Shown here: positions 1 to 7,340 of the stretch, in pieces
Layout of the letters: each line of letters opens with the position of its first letter
Numbering within the stretch: the stretch's first letter is position 1
Origin: Candidatus Altarchaeota archaeon
Lineage (GTDB): Archaea; Altiarchaeota; Altiarchaeia; IMC4; QMZM01
Direction: 5' to 3'
Assembly: GCA_016931955.1 (NCBI GenBank)
Contig: JAFGDV010000017.1
Location: 1-44,982, forward strand
DNA: 44,982 nucleotides
Position numbers and translations under genes: made by a program
The notes under the pieces: generated by a model
What the model saw: the letters and a program-made list of their open reading frames with translations, nothing else
The model's database searches: none
What the model was told of the DNA's origin: nothing

Positions 1-15
1 CAAAGGAGGTGCAAG

Positions 16-74
16 CGCAAGGTAACGGGATATACGCAATTCCTCCGTGGACTAAAGTCCACGGTATCCTTGCG
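16..74. mobile_element. Possible IS200/IS605-type right end (hairpin-rich terminus)
   Basis: A perfect hairpin, CCGTGGAC-TAAA-GTCCACGG, lies at 45-64. It is enclosed by an outer pairing of CGCAAGG (16-22) with CCTTGCG (68-74). A CAATTCC-hairpin-CTTGCG layout resembles the right ends (and the overlapping 3' ends of the guide RNAs) of IS200/IS605/TnpB elements as I remember them. The body of any element lies outside the window, so the assignment is an inference. The structure ends within ten bases of the start codon of the next gene. Confidence 0.35.
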
Positions 75-82
75 TGTTTGTA

Positions 83-1093
83 ATGAAAAAAACAAAAAAG
101 ATTTATATTTTAATTTTTTTGGCCGTCGTTGTGAGTTTGTTTTATTTATCATGGTCACAGAACACGCCAACTGGCGCATTTATAGGAACAAAGGATGAAC
201 CTGTAAGGATATCTCTTTTAACATATACCGGTTATGCACCATTTTATCTTGCAAAAGAATTGAGTTTTTTTGAAAAAGAGGGTGTGAATGTTGAACTTAT
301 AAGGATAGATGATATTGGTGAAGGCAGAGCCGCATTAAAGTCAAAAAGAGTTGATGCTGCACCCATGACATTGGATATGATGATTGCAGCAGCAGATGCT
401 GGTGTTCCATGTACTGCTGTTTCAATGGTTGATAGATCACTGGGTGCCGATGGGATAGTCACTACAAATGAGATAACGAAAGTTGAGGATTTGCAAGGGA
501 AAAAAATTGCGCTGCAACGAGGTTACCCGTCATATACGCTTATGTTGTATCTCCTCCAGAATAAAGGCATGAAAACAGATGATATAGAGATAATAGAGAT
601 GAATGGAGAAGATGCTGCAGCAACCTTTATAGCAAGAAAAATTGATGCTGCTGGAACATGGGAACCATGGTTGAGTAAAGCAACATCAAGAAAAAATACA
701 CATGTACTTATATCCAGTAGAGACGAACCCGGCATAATATCCGATGTTTTAGTCTTCAATTCAGAGTTCGTAAAAGAAAGACCTGATGAAGTTAGAGCCA
801 TTATGCGAGCATGGTTTGATGCAATCGAATACTGGGAAGAACACAAAGAAGAATCAAACAGGATAATGGCTGATGCATACGATCTAAGTTTAGATGATTT
901 TATTATAATGACCGAAGGTGTTGAATGGTCAGACTACAATATGAGCCAAGAGTATTTTAGAACAGATGTAGAGTGCAAAATTTGTGAGATAAAGAAAACA
1001 ATAGAAAAGGCATACATAAATGAAGGTGTTATATCCGGCAATTCTTTGGCTCGCATAGATTCTTCATTTATGAAGGGACTTTATACGCTTTAG
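83..1093 (+). CDS. ABC transporter substrate-binding protein, SsuA/THI5 (NMT1)-like
   Basis: This is probably the extracellular solute receptor of a nitrate/sulfonate/taurine- or pyrimidine-precursor-type ABC importer. A basic N-terminus and one hydrophobic segment (about residues 5-25) form a signal or membrane anchor without a lipobox Cys. The mature part has the NMT1/THI5-like pattern: YTGYAPFYLAKE, then FFEKEGVNVELI, a GRAALKSKRVDAAPMT stretch, and a second lobe with LQGKKIALQRG and DAAGTWEPWL. The ORF track opens at a GTG at 74, but ATG 83 gives the normal MKK signal start and avoids the hairpin stem. No permease or ATPase gene is present in the window. The gene is AT-rich compared with the 10-40 kb region. 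Its 3' end overlaps the convergent regulator by 4 bases. The ligand cannot be told from sequence. Confidence 0.85.
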   Translation: MKKTKKIYILIFLAVVVSLFYLSWSQNTPTGAFIGTKDEPVRISLLTYTGYAPFYLAKELSFFEKEGVNVELIRIDDIGEGRAALKSKRVDAAPMTLDMMIAAADAGVPCTAVSMVDRSLGADGIVTTNEITKVEDLQGKKIALQRGYPSYTLMLYLLQNKGMKTDDIEIIEMNGEDAAATFIARKIDAAGTWEPWLSKATSRKNTHVLISSRDEPGIISDVLVFNSEFVKERPDEVRAIMRAWFDAIEYWEEHKEESNRIMADAYDLSLDDFIIMTEGVEWSDYNMSQEYFRTDVECKICEIKKTIEKAYINEGVISGNSLARIDSSFMKGLYTL

Positions 1094-2094
1094 GGTATAC
1101 TAATCACCTCGCCAGTTACATCAACAATTGGACGTAATTCCTTAAAGTCTATAAGGGAAAAAACGAACCGCGTATCAGATGTTATACCATACTCTCCCAA
1201 AGCAAAAATTAAGAATTCACCACCTAGTGCAGACACACCAGCGTAGTTCTCTGTAGGTAACACACCCAAAAATGGATGCGCTGGTTTCCCTATCAAGTAA
1301 AGGCCCCCAAATATCTCTGCAATTTTCCTTAGCTTGTCTCTAACCGCAAGTATTGATGTACCAGGATACTCTCGGTAATCTACTGGGATGAAACCATGTC
1401 CTGTTTCTGCTACTGATCGTATTTCTGTCATACCCTTCAGTAGAAAATCTTCGAATGGATCGACAGAACAATCTTTGGTAGGTACGAGATAAACGAACCT
1501 TTGCGGTTTTTTGTCAAAGAACTCTGCCATGCCCCCATATTTTACAATAGTGTATATCCCACTGTTGAGGAATATACCATCTAATATTGTGCTTGATATC
1601 GTGATTAAAGCCATTTTCCCTTCTGGGACTCTATAATCTAAGATGTCCTCCCCTTCATGCGCTGTCGCAACGAAAGGCGGTGCAAAATTTAAATCCATAC
1701 AAATCTTTTCAAGAAGTTTGAAAACTTCGGTTTCTTTTTCTGCGTCGAATAGTGAAAGATTTGCAACAACATTGCCTTTTTTCTTTTCTAAATCAAAAGA
1801 CATTTCAGTACTCAACTGTATAATTTCGTCAATTACGTAATTTAACTTCGTATGCACCATCGCTTTTCTCTTTTCTTCTTTACCTGCCGCGGTTATTAAT
1901 CTCCCATCTCTTCCATGATTTTCACTAAACCCTTTACTATCCAACAATTCAAGGTACTGTGTAATTCGTCTCCTGCTTAAGTCAATCCCGATTTTTTGTA
2001 ATTCTCTTTCTATTTCTGCTGAAGTCACTGCCCGGTTTTTCCGGTCTAGTACTGATAGTATTTCGTATTCTGTTCGGTCTGTTACTATCTCCAT
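1090..2094 (-). CDS. NrpR-like transcriptional regulator, copy 1 (most divergent)
   Basis: The protein has 334 residues. The N-terminal winged helix (about 1-70) follows the HTH_12 pattern EILSVL...TSAEIERELQKIGIDLSRRRITQYLELLDSKGF, ending in a GR-ITAAG wing. One NrpR/DUF128 effector domain follows (about 80-330), with VPEGKMALITISS and a C-terminal FKELRPIVDVTGEV. In methanogens NrpR represses nitrogen-assimilation genes and is released by 2-oxoglutarate, but no nif, gln or amt gene lies here, so the target and ligand are unknown. This copy is the least like the other five, with RRRITQYL in place of TDRMIRNYL. It lies 38 bases downstream of the four-gene array in the same direction and could be its last gene. 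The start is the ATG at 2094. Confidence 0.8.
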   Translation of the reverse strand: MEIVTDRTEYEILSVLDRKNRAVTSAEIERELQKIGIDLSRRRITQYLELLDSKGFSENHGRDGRLITAAGKEEKRKAMVHTKLNYVIDEIIQLSTEMSFDLEKKKGNVVANLSLFDAEKETEVFKLLEKICMDLNFAPPFVATAHEGEDILDYRVPEGKMALITISSTILDGIFLNSGIYTIVKYGGMAEFFDKKPQRFVYLVPTKDCSVDPFEDFLLKGMTEIRSVAETGHGFIPVDYREYPGTSILAVRDKLRKIAEIFGGLYLIGKPAHPFLGVLPTENYAGVSALGGEFLIFALGEYGITSDTRFVFSLIDFKELRPIVDVTGEVISIP

Positions 2095-2132
2095 GGTTAT
2101 TACCTTATCGGTTTCAGGCTAAAAATACTTTC

Positions 2133-3125
2133 CTATAGAAGAAGGACTTCGCCGCGGATGGGAGCGATAGGAGTGAGTTCTTTGAAGTTGATTGTTGATG
2201 CTAATGTGTCGTAGTTTGTTTTCACTCCTTTTGCTTCAAGTACTTCGAAAAGGGACTCAGGTGCTACTGTTATTAGACCAAAGTAGCCGCGTCTCGTTGG
2301 GATGCCGCGGAGGTTGTCTCCGTAGCCTCCAACAATTATCGTACCCCCAAGTATGTGCGCCACCTTCCGTGCTATGTCTACAACTCTTGCTCGGACAGTG
2401 TAAGGGACTTCGTCATACTCGAATAGGACTTGTCCATTACCGTTAGATACACAACCATATGTATCCGCCTGCTTATGTTCTATGAACGACTTAAACGGGT
2501 CGAAGGAAACACCTTCCAGTGAAACGAAATTCGTGCATCTTATGGGTTTCCATTCTCTGAATTCCAAGGTCCCTGTACTGCTAAAGCACATGAAGATTCC
2601 GTTATTGAACAAGATTTGTTCCATGACCGAGCATGTTAGCAGCGTCAACCCGAACATGCCTTCTGGAACTACTCTGCTGCCTATTTTCTCCCCTGAGTGC
2701 GAAATTTTTGCTAACTGAGAAAATAGCGGGCTCTGACAGATTTTTTCGAGAATGCACATAGTCTTCTCCTCGTATTTTTCTTTGATTATGCATGAATTGG
2801 CTAATAGTTCTCCTCTCTGGCGGACAAGATCAAAATTTGCATCCATAATCATCCGCGCGATGAGGTCAAAAATAAAATCCGCCCTAGCATAAACATAACC
2901 AGTCTTCAGCTCACCCCTACCCCCCTCAGTAATCCTCCTACCCTTCTTCCCCAAGTTTTCGGTGAAGCCTTTCTTGTCGAAGTCCTGTAGATAATTCCTA
3001 ATCATACGATCCGTCAGACGAATGCCTAAATCATCCAATTCCTTCTTCAGCTCACCCGAAGTCATCGGCTTATTATTTCGCTCCAACGCAGACAAAATCT
3101 CGAAGACATTATGCTCACGCTTCAC
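2133..3125 (-). CDS. NrpR-like transcriptional regulator, copy 2 (array gene 4)
   Basis: This is the last gene of the tandem array. It has 330 residues: a winged helix (VFEILSALERNNKPMTSGELKKEL, then TDRMIRNYLQDFDKKGF) and one NrpR effector domain with VVPEGMFGLTLL, GGTIIVGGYGDNLRGIPT and FKELTPIAPIRGEVLLL. The start is a GTG overlapping the upstream stop (GTGA). Its ribosome-binding site, GGTGAGGTGA, is supplied by the codons for the conserved C-terminal GEV of the upstream paralog. The DNA-binding domain is nearly identical to copies 4 and 5, so overlapping operator specificity is likely. The effector domains differ more. Confidence 0.82.
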   Translation of the reverse strand: MKREHNVFEILSALERNNKPMTSGELKKELDDLGIRLTDRMIRNYLQDFDKKGFTENLGKKGRRITEGGRGELKTGYVYARADFIFDLIARMIMDANFDLVRQRGELLANSCIIKEKYEEKTMCILEKICQSPLFSQLAKISHSGEKIGSRVVPEGMFGLTLLTCSVMEQILFNNGIFMCFSSTGTLEFREWKPIRCTNFVSLEGVSFDPFKSFIEHKQADTYGCVSNGNGQVLFEYDEVPYTVRARVVDIARKVAHILGGTIIVGGYGDNLRGIPTRRGYFGLITVAPESLFEVLEAKGVKTNYDTLASTINFKELTPIAPIRGEVLLL

Positions 3126-4114
3126 AGCAATATCACCTCACCTCTGACGGGAGCGATTGGTTCAAGCTCCTTAAAGTTAGTTTTTGTTGTGAATGTGTCG
3201 TAGTTCGTTTTTATGCCTTTTTCTTCGAGGGCGGCGATTATTGATTCTCCTGCGATTGGTATGATGCCGAAGTATCCTCTTTTTGTGGGTATGCCTAGGA
3301 GGTTGTCTCTGTAGCCTCCGACGACTACTGTGCCGCCTAGTACGCTCACCATCTTCTGGAGTACTTTTATTGTCTTGGATCTGACGGTGTATGGTATATC
3401 ATCGTATTCGACGAGGACGCCTCCGCGTCCTCTGGTTGCTGCATCATATACACCAACCATTTTGTAGTCTATGAACAACTTCCATGGGTCGAATGATACC
3501 CCTAAGCCCGATGCGAATTCCGTGCATCTAACGGGCGTATGGTCTTCGATTTTAGCTATGCCGCTATAACCGAAGTCGACAAATATTCCATTATTGAAGA
3601 TGCATTGATCTACTGCGCCGCTGCTGACAACAGAAAGACCGAACATATCCTTTGGCACTTCTCTGCCAGATATTTTTTCGCCTGCGTGGCTTATTTTAAC
3701 GAGCGGCGAGAACAGGCTGCTTTGACAGACTTCTTCAAGAATATGCAAAGTCTTCTCTTCATGGCTTTCTTTAATTAATACGTGGCAGGTCACCACTTCC
3801 CCTTTCAGCCTATCCAAATCAAACTTAGCGTCCATCATCAAACGCTTAACCAAATCAGAGATCAAGTCTGTGCGAGCATATATAAAAGAATTCTTCAATT
3901 CATCTCTTCCTCTTTCCGTGATCTTACGACCTTCTTTCCCAAACGTCTGAGTGAATCCCTTCCTGTCGAAGTCCTGCAGGTAGTTACGGATCATACGATC
4001 AGTTAGACAAATACCGATATCATCCAACTCCGCCTTTATTTCAGCCGAAGTCATGAATTTATTGCTCCGCTCTAAAGCAGAGAGTATCTCGAATATTTTA
4101 GGCCGATTCTTCAT
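3122..4114 (-). CDS. NrpR-like transcriptional regulator, copy 3 (array gene 3)
   Basis: A 330-residue protein with the same two-part layout: N-terminal winged helix (FEILSALERSNKFMTSAEIKAEL; TDRMIRNYLQDFDRKGF) and one NrpR-like effector domain. The latter carries VPKDMFGLSVVS in place of VPEGMFGL, plus GGTVVVGGYRDNLLGIPT and FKELEPIAPVRGEVILL. The ATG at 4114 overlaps the stop of the upstream copy as ATGA, and the GGTGAGGTGA ribosome site lies in that gene's last codons. The wing carries FGKEGRKITERGRDELK. Co-translation with its paralogs makes mixed oligomers possible. The ligand and target genes are unknown. Confidence 0.82.
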   Translation of the reverse strand: MKNRPKIFEILSALERSNKFMTSAEIKAELDDIGICLTDRMIRNYLQDFDRKGFTQTFGKEGRKITERGRDELKNSFIYARTDLISDLVKRLMMDAKFDLDRLKGEVVTCHVLIKESHEEKTLHILEEVCQSSLFSPLVKISHAGEKISGREVPKDMFGLSVVSSGAVDQCIFNNGIFVDFGYSGIAKIEDHTPVRCTEFASGLGVSFDPWKLFIDYKMVGVYDAATRGRGGVLVEYDDIPYTVRSKTIKVLQKMVSVLGGTVVVGGYRDNLLGIPTKRGYFGIIPIAGESIIAALEEKGIKTNYDTFTTKTNFKELEPIAPVRGEVILL

Positions 4115-5106
4115 AACAATATCACCTCACCTCTGACGGGAGCTATTGGCTCTAACTCCTTGAAGTTGATGGCTGATAAAAGCGTTGAATAATTGGTTTT
4201 GATTCCTTTTTCTTCCAATGCCGCGAAAATAGACTCACTGCCAACCAAGACAAGACCACAATAACCAGCCCTCGTTGGCACCCCAAGAAGATTATCGCCA
4301 TAGGAGCCGACTACCACTATACCGCCGATTATGTCCACAGTCTTCCTCAGCAAACTTATAACCCTTGCCCGGGCAGTGTATGGTATTTCACAATACTCTG
4401 CTAGAACACTTCCACCCCCCTTAGTGACGCAGTCATAGACCTGCACATATTTATGTCTTATAAACATCTCCCACGGATCAAAGGAAACACCTGAACCTGA
4501 AACGAATTTTGTGCATTTAACCGGATTCCAATTCTTGACCTCTAATATGGTGCTGTTTCCAAAATGCATAAAAACCCCATTATTAACTAAGATCTGATCC
4601 ATCACAGTAGCTGTGCTCAGCACAGCTAAACCAAACATTCCTTCAGGTACTACCCTATTACAGAGTCTCTCCCCTGAGTGGGCAGTTTTCACAAGAGGAG
4701 ATAAAAGACCACTCTGACAGATTTCACCTAAAATTTCCATGACTTTATCTTCCTTACTTCCCTTAATCATCACCAATGAAACTATAAGCTCGCCACGCTG
4801 CCTATTTAAATCAAATCTTGTGTCTGTTACCATTCGCGCGATTAAATCAAAAACAAAATCAGAGTGAGCATAAATAAAAGACGTCTTAAGTTCGTCTCGG
4901 CCTTTTTCTGTGATCTTCCTGCCTTCTTTCCCGAACGGCTGAGTGAAGCCCTGCTTGTCGAATTTCTGTAAATAGTTGCGGATCATGCGGTCAGTTAAAC
5001 GAATACCTATGTCAACTAGTTCGGCCTTAATTTCATTAGACGTCAGCGGCTTATTATTCTTTTCAAGCACGGACAAAATCTCGAAGACATTATGCTCTCG
5101 CTTCAC
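4111..5106 (-). CDS. NrpR-like transcriptional regulator, copy 4 (array gene 2)
   Basis: A 331-residue protein. The winged helix (VFEILSVLEKNNKPLTSNEIKAEL; TDRMIRNYLQKFDKQGF) is followed by one NrpR/DUF128-like domain with VVPEGMFGLAVLS, GGIVVVGSYGDNLLGVPT and FKELEPIAPVRGEVILL. The start is a GTG overlapping the upstream stop as GTGA, with GGTGAGGTGA just before it. The first residues (MKREHNVFEIL) are identical to copy 2, which points to recent duplication or gene conversion inside the array. The effector half is more divergent than the HTH half, as expected if ligand sensing has changed while DNA recognition was kept. Confidence 0.82.
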   Translation of the reverse strand: MKREHNVFEILSVLEKNNKPLTSNEIKAELVDIGIRLTDRMIRNYLQKFDKQGFTQPFGKEGRKITEKGRDELKTSFIYAHSDFVFDLIARMVTDTRFDLNRQRGELIVSLVMIKGSKEDKVMEILGEICQSGLLSPLVKTAHSGERLCNRVVPEGMFGLAVLSTATVMDQILVNNGVFMHFGNSTILEVKNWNPVKCTKFVSGSGVSFDPWEMFIRHKYVQVYDCVTKGGGSVLAEYCEIPYTARARVISLLRKTVDIIGGIVVVGSYGDNLLGVPTRAGYCGLVLVGSESIFAALEEKGIKTNYSTLLSAINFKELEPIAPVRGEVILL

Positions 5107-6092
5107 AGCAAAATCACCTCACCCTTAACCGGAGCTATTGGTTCAAGCTCCCTGAAATTGATGGCGCCATCTATCGTCTCAGTATTAGTCTCTATACCCT
5201 TCTCCTCCAAGGCAGCGGGCAGAGACTCTCCACTGAATGCCACAACGGGGGTATATGTTTCTTTGGGATGGATCCCGAAAATATCTTCCCCCGCCCTGCC
5301 CACAGCAACTTTACCTCCTAAAACCTCCAATCCCCCCCTGAGCAGCTTTATCGCCTTAACCCTTGAAGTATAGGGAAACTCCCGGTAATCCCCAAGTATC
5401 CTCCCAGTCCCAGTGGTTGCCGCACCGTAAACAGAGGCTGCTTTTTTTTCAATAAAGAATCCTAGTGGATCAAAAGAACAACCTATTGCATTTACAATAT
5501 CAACGCAACGCGTCGGCCTGTGATTTTTGATTTCAAGAATAATACCCCAAGAGATAATAGAGTATATGCCTTCATTCAACAACATTTGGTCGACTGTTAT
5601 GCTACTCATGGTGACGATGCCTATTTTGCCTTCAGGCACAAACCTATTACAGAGCTTCTCCCCCTCATGCCGGACACAGATAAAAGGTGGGAAAACCCCG
5701 GATGAACAAACATCCTCAAGAACCTTCAGAGCCCGGCTTTCTTCCTTTTCGAGGATATAGGACAGATTAACTATTACTTCGCCTCGACATCGATTGACAT
5801 CAAATTTCGTTTCAGTAATCATCCTCACAATCTTATCAAAAATAAAATCTGTCCGAGCATAAACATAACCGGTCTTCAGCTCATCCCTACCCACATCAGT
5901 TATACACCGACCTTCTTTGCCAAGATTCTTAGTGAAGCCTTTTTTGTCAAAATCCTGGAGATAGTTGCGGATCATGCGGTCAGTTAAACGAATACCTATG
6001 TCATCGAGTTCCGCCTTAATTTCTCCAGAAGTCATAGGCCGATTATTCCTCTCCAACACCGATAAGATCTCGAAGACGTTGCGTTCCTTCAT
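5103..6092 (-). CDS. NrpR-like transcriptional regulator, copy 5 (array gene 1, leads the operon)
   Basis: First gene of the array, 329 residues from ATG 6092 (MKERNVFEIL). The ORF track opens 25 codons earlier, but that extension crosses the TATA box at about 6121 and is not conserved in the paralogs. The winged helix is VFEILSVLERNNRPMTSGEIKAEL with TDRMIRNYLQDFDKKGF. The NrpR domain has VPEGKIGIVTMSS, GGKVAVGRAGEDIFGI and FRELEPIAPVKGEVILL. This effector domain is closer to the 8.8 kb copy (SFDPLGFFI, YREFPYTSR, ETNTETIDGA) than to copies 2-4. The relic at 7.0-7.2 kb matches this gene's N-terminus best. Confidence 0.82.
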   Translation of the reverse strand: MKERNVFEILSVLERNNRPMTSGEIKAELDDIGIRLTDRMIRNYLQDFDKKGFTKNLGKEGRCITDVGRDELKTGYVYARTDFIFDKIVRMITETKFDVNRCRGEVIVNLSYILEKEESRALKVLEDVCSSGVFPPFICVRHEGEKLCNRFVPEGKIGIVTMSSITVDQMLLNEGIYSIISWGIILEIKNHRPTRCVDIVNAIGCSFDPLGFFIEKKAASVYGAATTGTGRILGDYREFPYTSRVKAIKLLRGGLEVLGGKVAVGRAGEDIFGIHPKETYTPVVAFSGESLPAALEEKGIETNTETIDGAINFRELEPIAPVKGEVILL

Positions 6093-6105
6093 TCTGGAAT
6101 AATAT

Positions 6106-6125
6106 TTAGGGGAGCAGACGCTATA
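6106..6125 (-). promoter_or_regulatory. Promoter of the NrpR-like array (TATAG-N11-CTAA leader)
   Basis: On the minus strand TATAG (6121-6125) is followed after 11 bases by CTAA (6106-6109), and ATG 6092 follows 13 bases later. The same element with identical internal spacing precedes the relic and the 8.8 kb paralog. The position fits a TATA box plus an element near the transcription start, possibly an autoregulatory site. Confidence 0.5.
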
Positions 6126-6193
6126 AAGAATCCTAAGGGGGATGATCACGATGAATAGATCCCGCAATTAGTCAAAATAAAAGAAGAAAAAAC

Positions 6194-6481
6194 TTAGAGG
6201 TGCTTTTCAGCGTACTCCATAGCAGACTTCGCGTCCCCCAGCTCAAGGTTCACTGGAATACAGTAGGTCTTAAGCAGATCAAGGAACTCGGAAAGAGAGA
6301 CTCCGGCGAATCTCGCACCCAAGCCAAGGCTGACCTTACCCTCCCTGTAAAGCTCCAACGCCTCCATCTGCCTCCCCTTAAACAAAAGACTTCTTATAAC
6401 CTTGGACCTCTTCTTCCTCAGAATCCTGCCGATAAAATCCAAATCCTTCACACGCTCCAATCGAACAGATACCGTCTCCAT
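6194..6481 (-). CDS. UPF0175-family antitoxin
   Basis: A 95-residue protein. A short N-terminal strand and ribbon-helix-helix-like segment (VSVRLERVKDLDFIGRILRKKRSKVIRSLL) leads into the UPF0175 core with ALELYREGKVSLGLGARFAGVSLSEFLDLL. This family is the usual partner of DUF3368-type PIN toxins: it binds the toxin and represses the promoter. The gene starts 5 bases after the stop of the PIN gene, so the pair is one transcript with the toxin first, the reverse of the common antitoxin-first order. The start is ATG 6481. Confidence 0.75.
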   Translation of the reverse strand: METVSVRLERVKDLDFIGRILRKKRSKVIRSLLFKGRQMEALELYREGKVSLGLGARFAGVSLSEFLDLLKTYCIPVNLELGDAKSAMEYAEKHL

Positions 6482-6486
6482 TTTTT

Positions 6487-6972
6487 TTACTCCAACCTGC
6501 TTTTAAAGTAAGCATAAACCTCCTTCGAATACCTCCCATAATCATAAAGCCTGTCCAGCTTCCCCTCAGCCTCCTCTTTCGTAAAAAGCCCCTTCTCAAA
6601 CAACCTGACGACCACAGCCATCGCACAAACGAAGGGGATCCTCTCAACCCTGCACAACTTTATAAGCTCCCCGTCATCTGTCAACAAAGCCTTGGCTTCG
6701 GCTTCATTAAACAAAACATAAGCAGCTGCCTCGCCTTCATGGAGCCTGAACTGCTTAAGCACTGCCGTCAATTTACTCTTTTTTATTTCCCTCACCTCAA
6801 GTCTACCCCTCTCCACTTCCTTCCGGATGAGCACGGAATCAAATGCGTCCTTGTTCACAGACACCTCCCCTAAAACCTCCCCAGGAATAACCACCCTAAA
6901 GTTATCTAAAAACTCCTGGATAACAGACGCCTTCGCCAACAAAATCAAAGTCGACGCATTAGAAACCAACAT
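6487..6972 (-). CDS. PIN-domain (DUF3368-like) toxin, VapC type
   Basis: A 161-residue predicted Mg-dependent RNase toxin. The N-terminus, MLVSNASTLILLAKASVI, matches the DUF3368 opening (VSD/NTSPLI-LAK), with Asn at the first acidic position as in some members. Further acidic positions lie in HEGEAAAYVLF and LLTDDGELIKLC. The ORF track extends to 7047, but those 25 codons cross the dyad and the TATA-like region and read into the NrpR relic, so ATG 6972 is chosen. The pair interrupts the space between the relic and the array and is a likely mobile cargo. If the Asn weakens catalysis, the protein may act mainly as a regulator. Confidence 0.75.
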   Translation of the reverse strand: MLVSNASTLILLAKASVIQEFLDNFRVVIPGEVLGEVSVNKDAFDSVLIRKEVERGRLEVREIKKSKLTAVLKQFRLHEGEAAAYVLFNEAEAKALLTDDGELIKLCRVERIPFVCAMAVVVRLFEKGLFTKEEAEGKLDRLYDYGRYSKEVYAYFKSRLE

Positions 6973-6996
6973 ATTACAAATATATACATTTGCAAT
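6973..6996 (-). promoter_or_regulatory. Dyad operator at the PIN/UPF0175 promoter
   Basis: ATTACAAAT (6973-6981) and ATTTGCAAT (6988-6996) form an inverted repeat with one mismatch and a 6-base spacer, directly before the toxin ATG. A TATA-like TTTATATTG overlaps its upstream edge on the minus strand. Toxin-antitoxin complexes usually bind such sites for autorepression. Confidence 0.45.
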
Positions 6997-7003
6997 ATAA
7001 AAA

Positions 7004-7200
7004 TCACAGCAACAAAAACTCGCCACAGACGGAGGCAACCGATTCAAGCTCCCTGAAGTCCATCATAGTGCACAAAAACATGAAAATATGTGCAGTACAT
7101 TTTATCCACAGCCCAACCCGGATCCGATCCCGCCCGACATCATAGGCCGATTATTCCTCTCCAACACAGACAAGATCTCGAAGACTTTGCGTTCCTTCAT
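7004..7200 (-). pseudogene. Relic of a seventh NrpR-like gene (internal deletion)
   Basis: On the minus strand, ATG 7200 opens MKERKVFEILSVLERNNRPM, nearly identical to the N-terminus of the array's first gene. The reading then diverges (MSGGIG...) and stops at 7102. At 7066-7004 a second segment reads MDFRELESVASVCGEFLLL-stop, clearly the family's conserved C-terminus (FRELEPIAPVKGEVILL). About 290 codons between them are missing and replaced by roughly 70 unrelated bases. The leader upstream keeps the TATAR-N11-CTAA element. This is a decayed paralog, probably the original lead gene, now separated from the array by the toxin-antitoxin pair. Confidence 0.75.
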
Positions 7201-7216
7201 TTTCTTGGGTTATTGT

Positions 7217-7236
7217 TTAGGGAACACTGAGTTATA
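7217..7236 (-). promoter_or_regulatory. Relic promoter with TATAA-N11-CTAA
   Basis: TATAA (7232-7236, minus strand) and CTAA (7217-7220) are 11 bases apart, as in the two intact NrpR-like leaders. The element has outlived the gene it once served. Confidence 0.4.
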
Positions 7237-7340
7237 AGGGGGGGAGAACTTGGCTTATTTGTTTCTTGCAGACAATATTTAAGAGGACGTATTTTTATAA
7301 TTATACAACAAACCCCACACAGGCCCTGGAAAAACATAAA

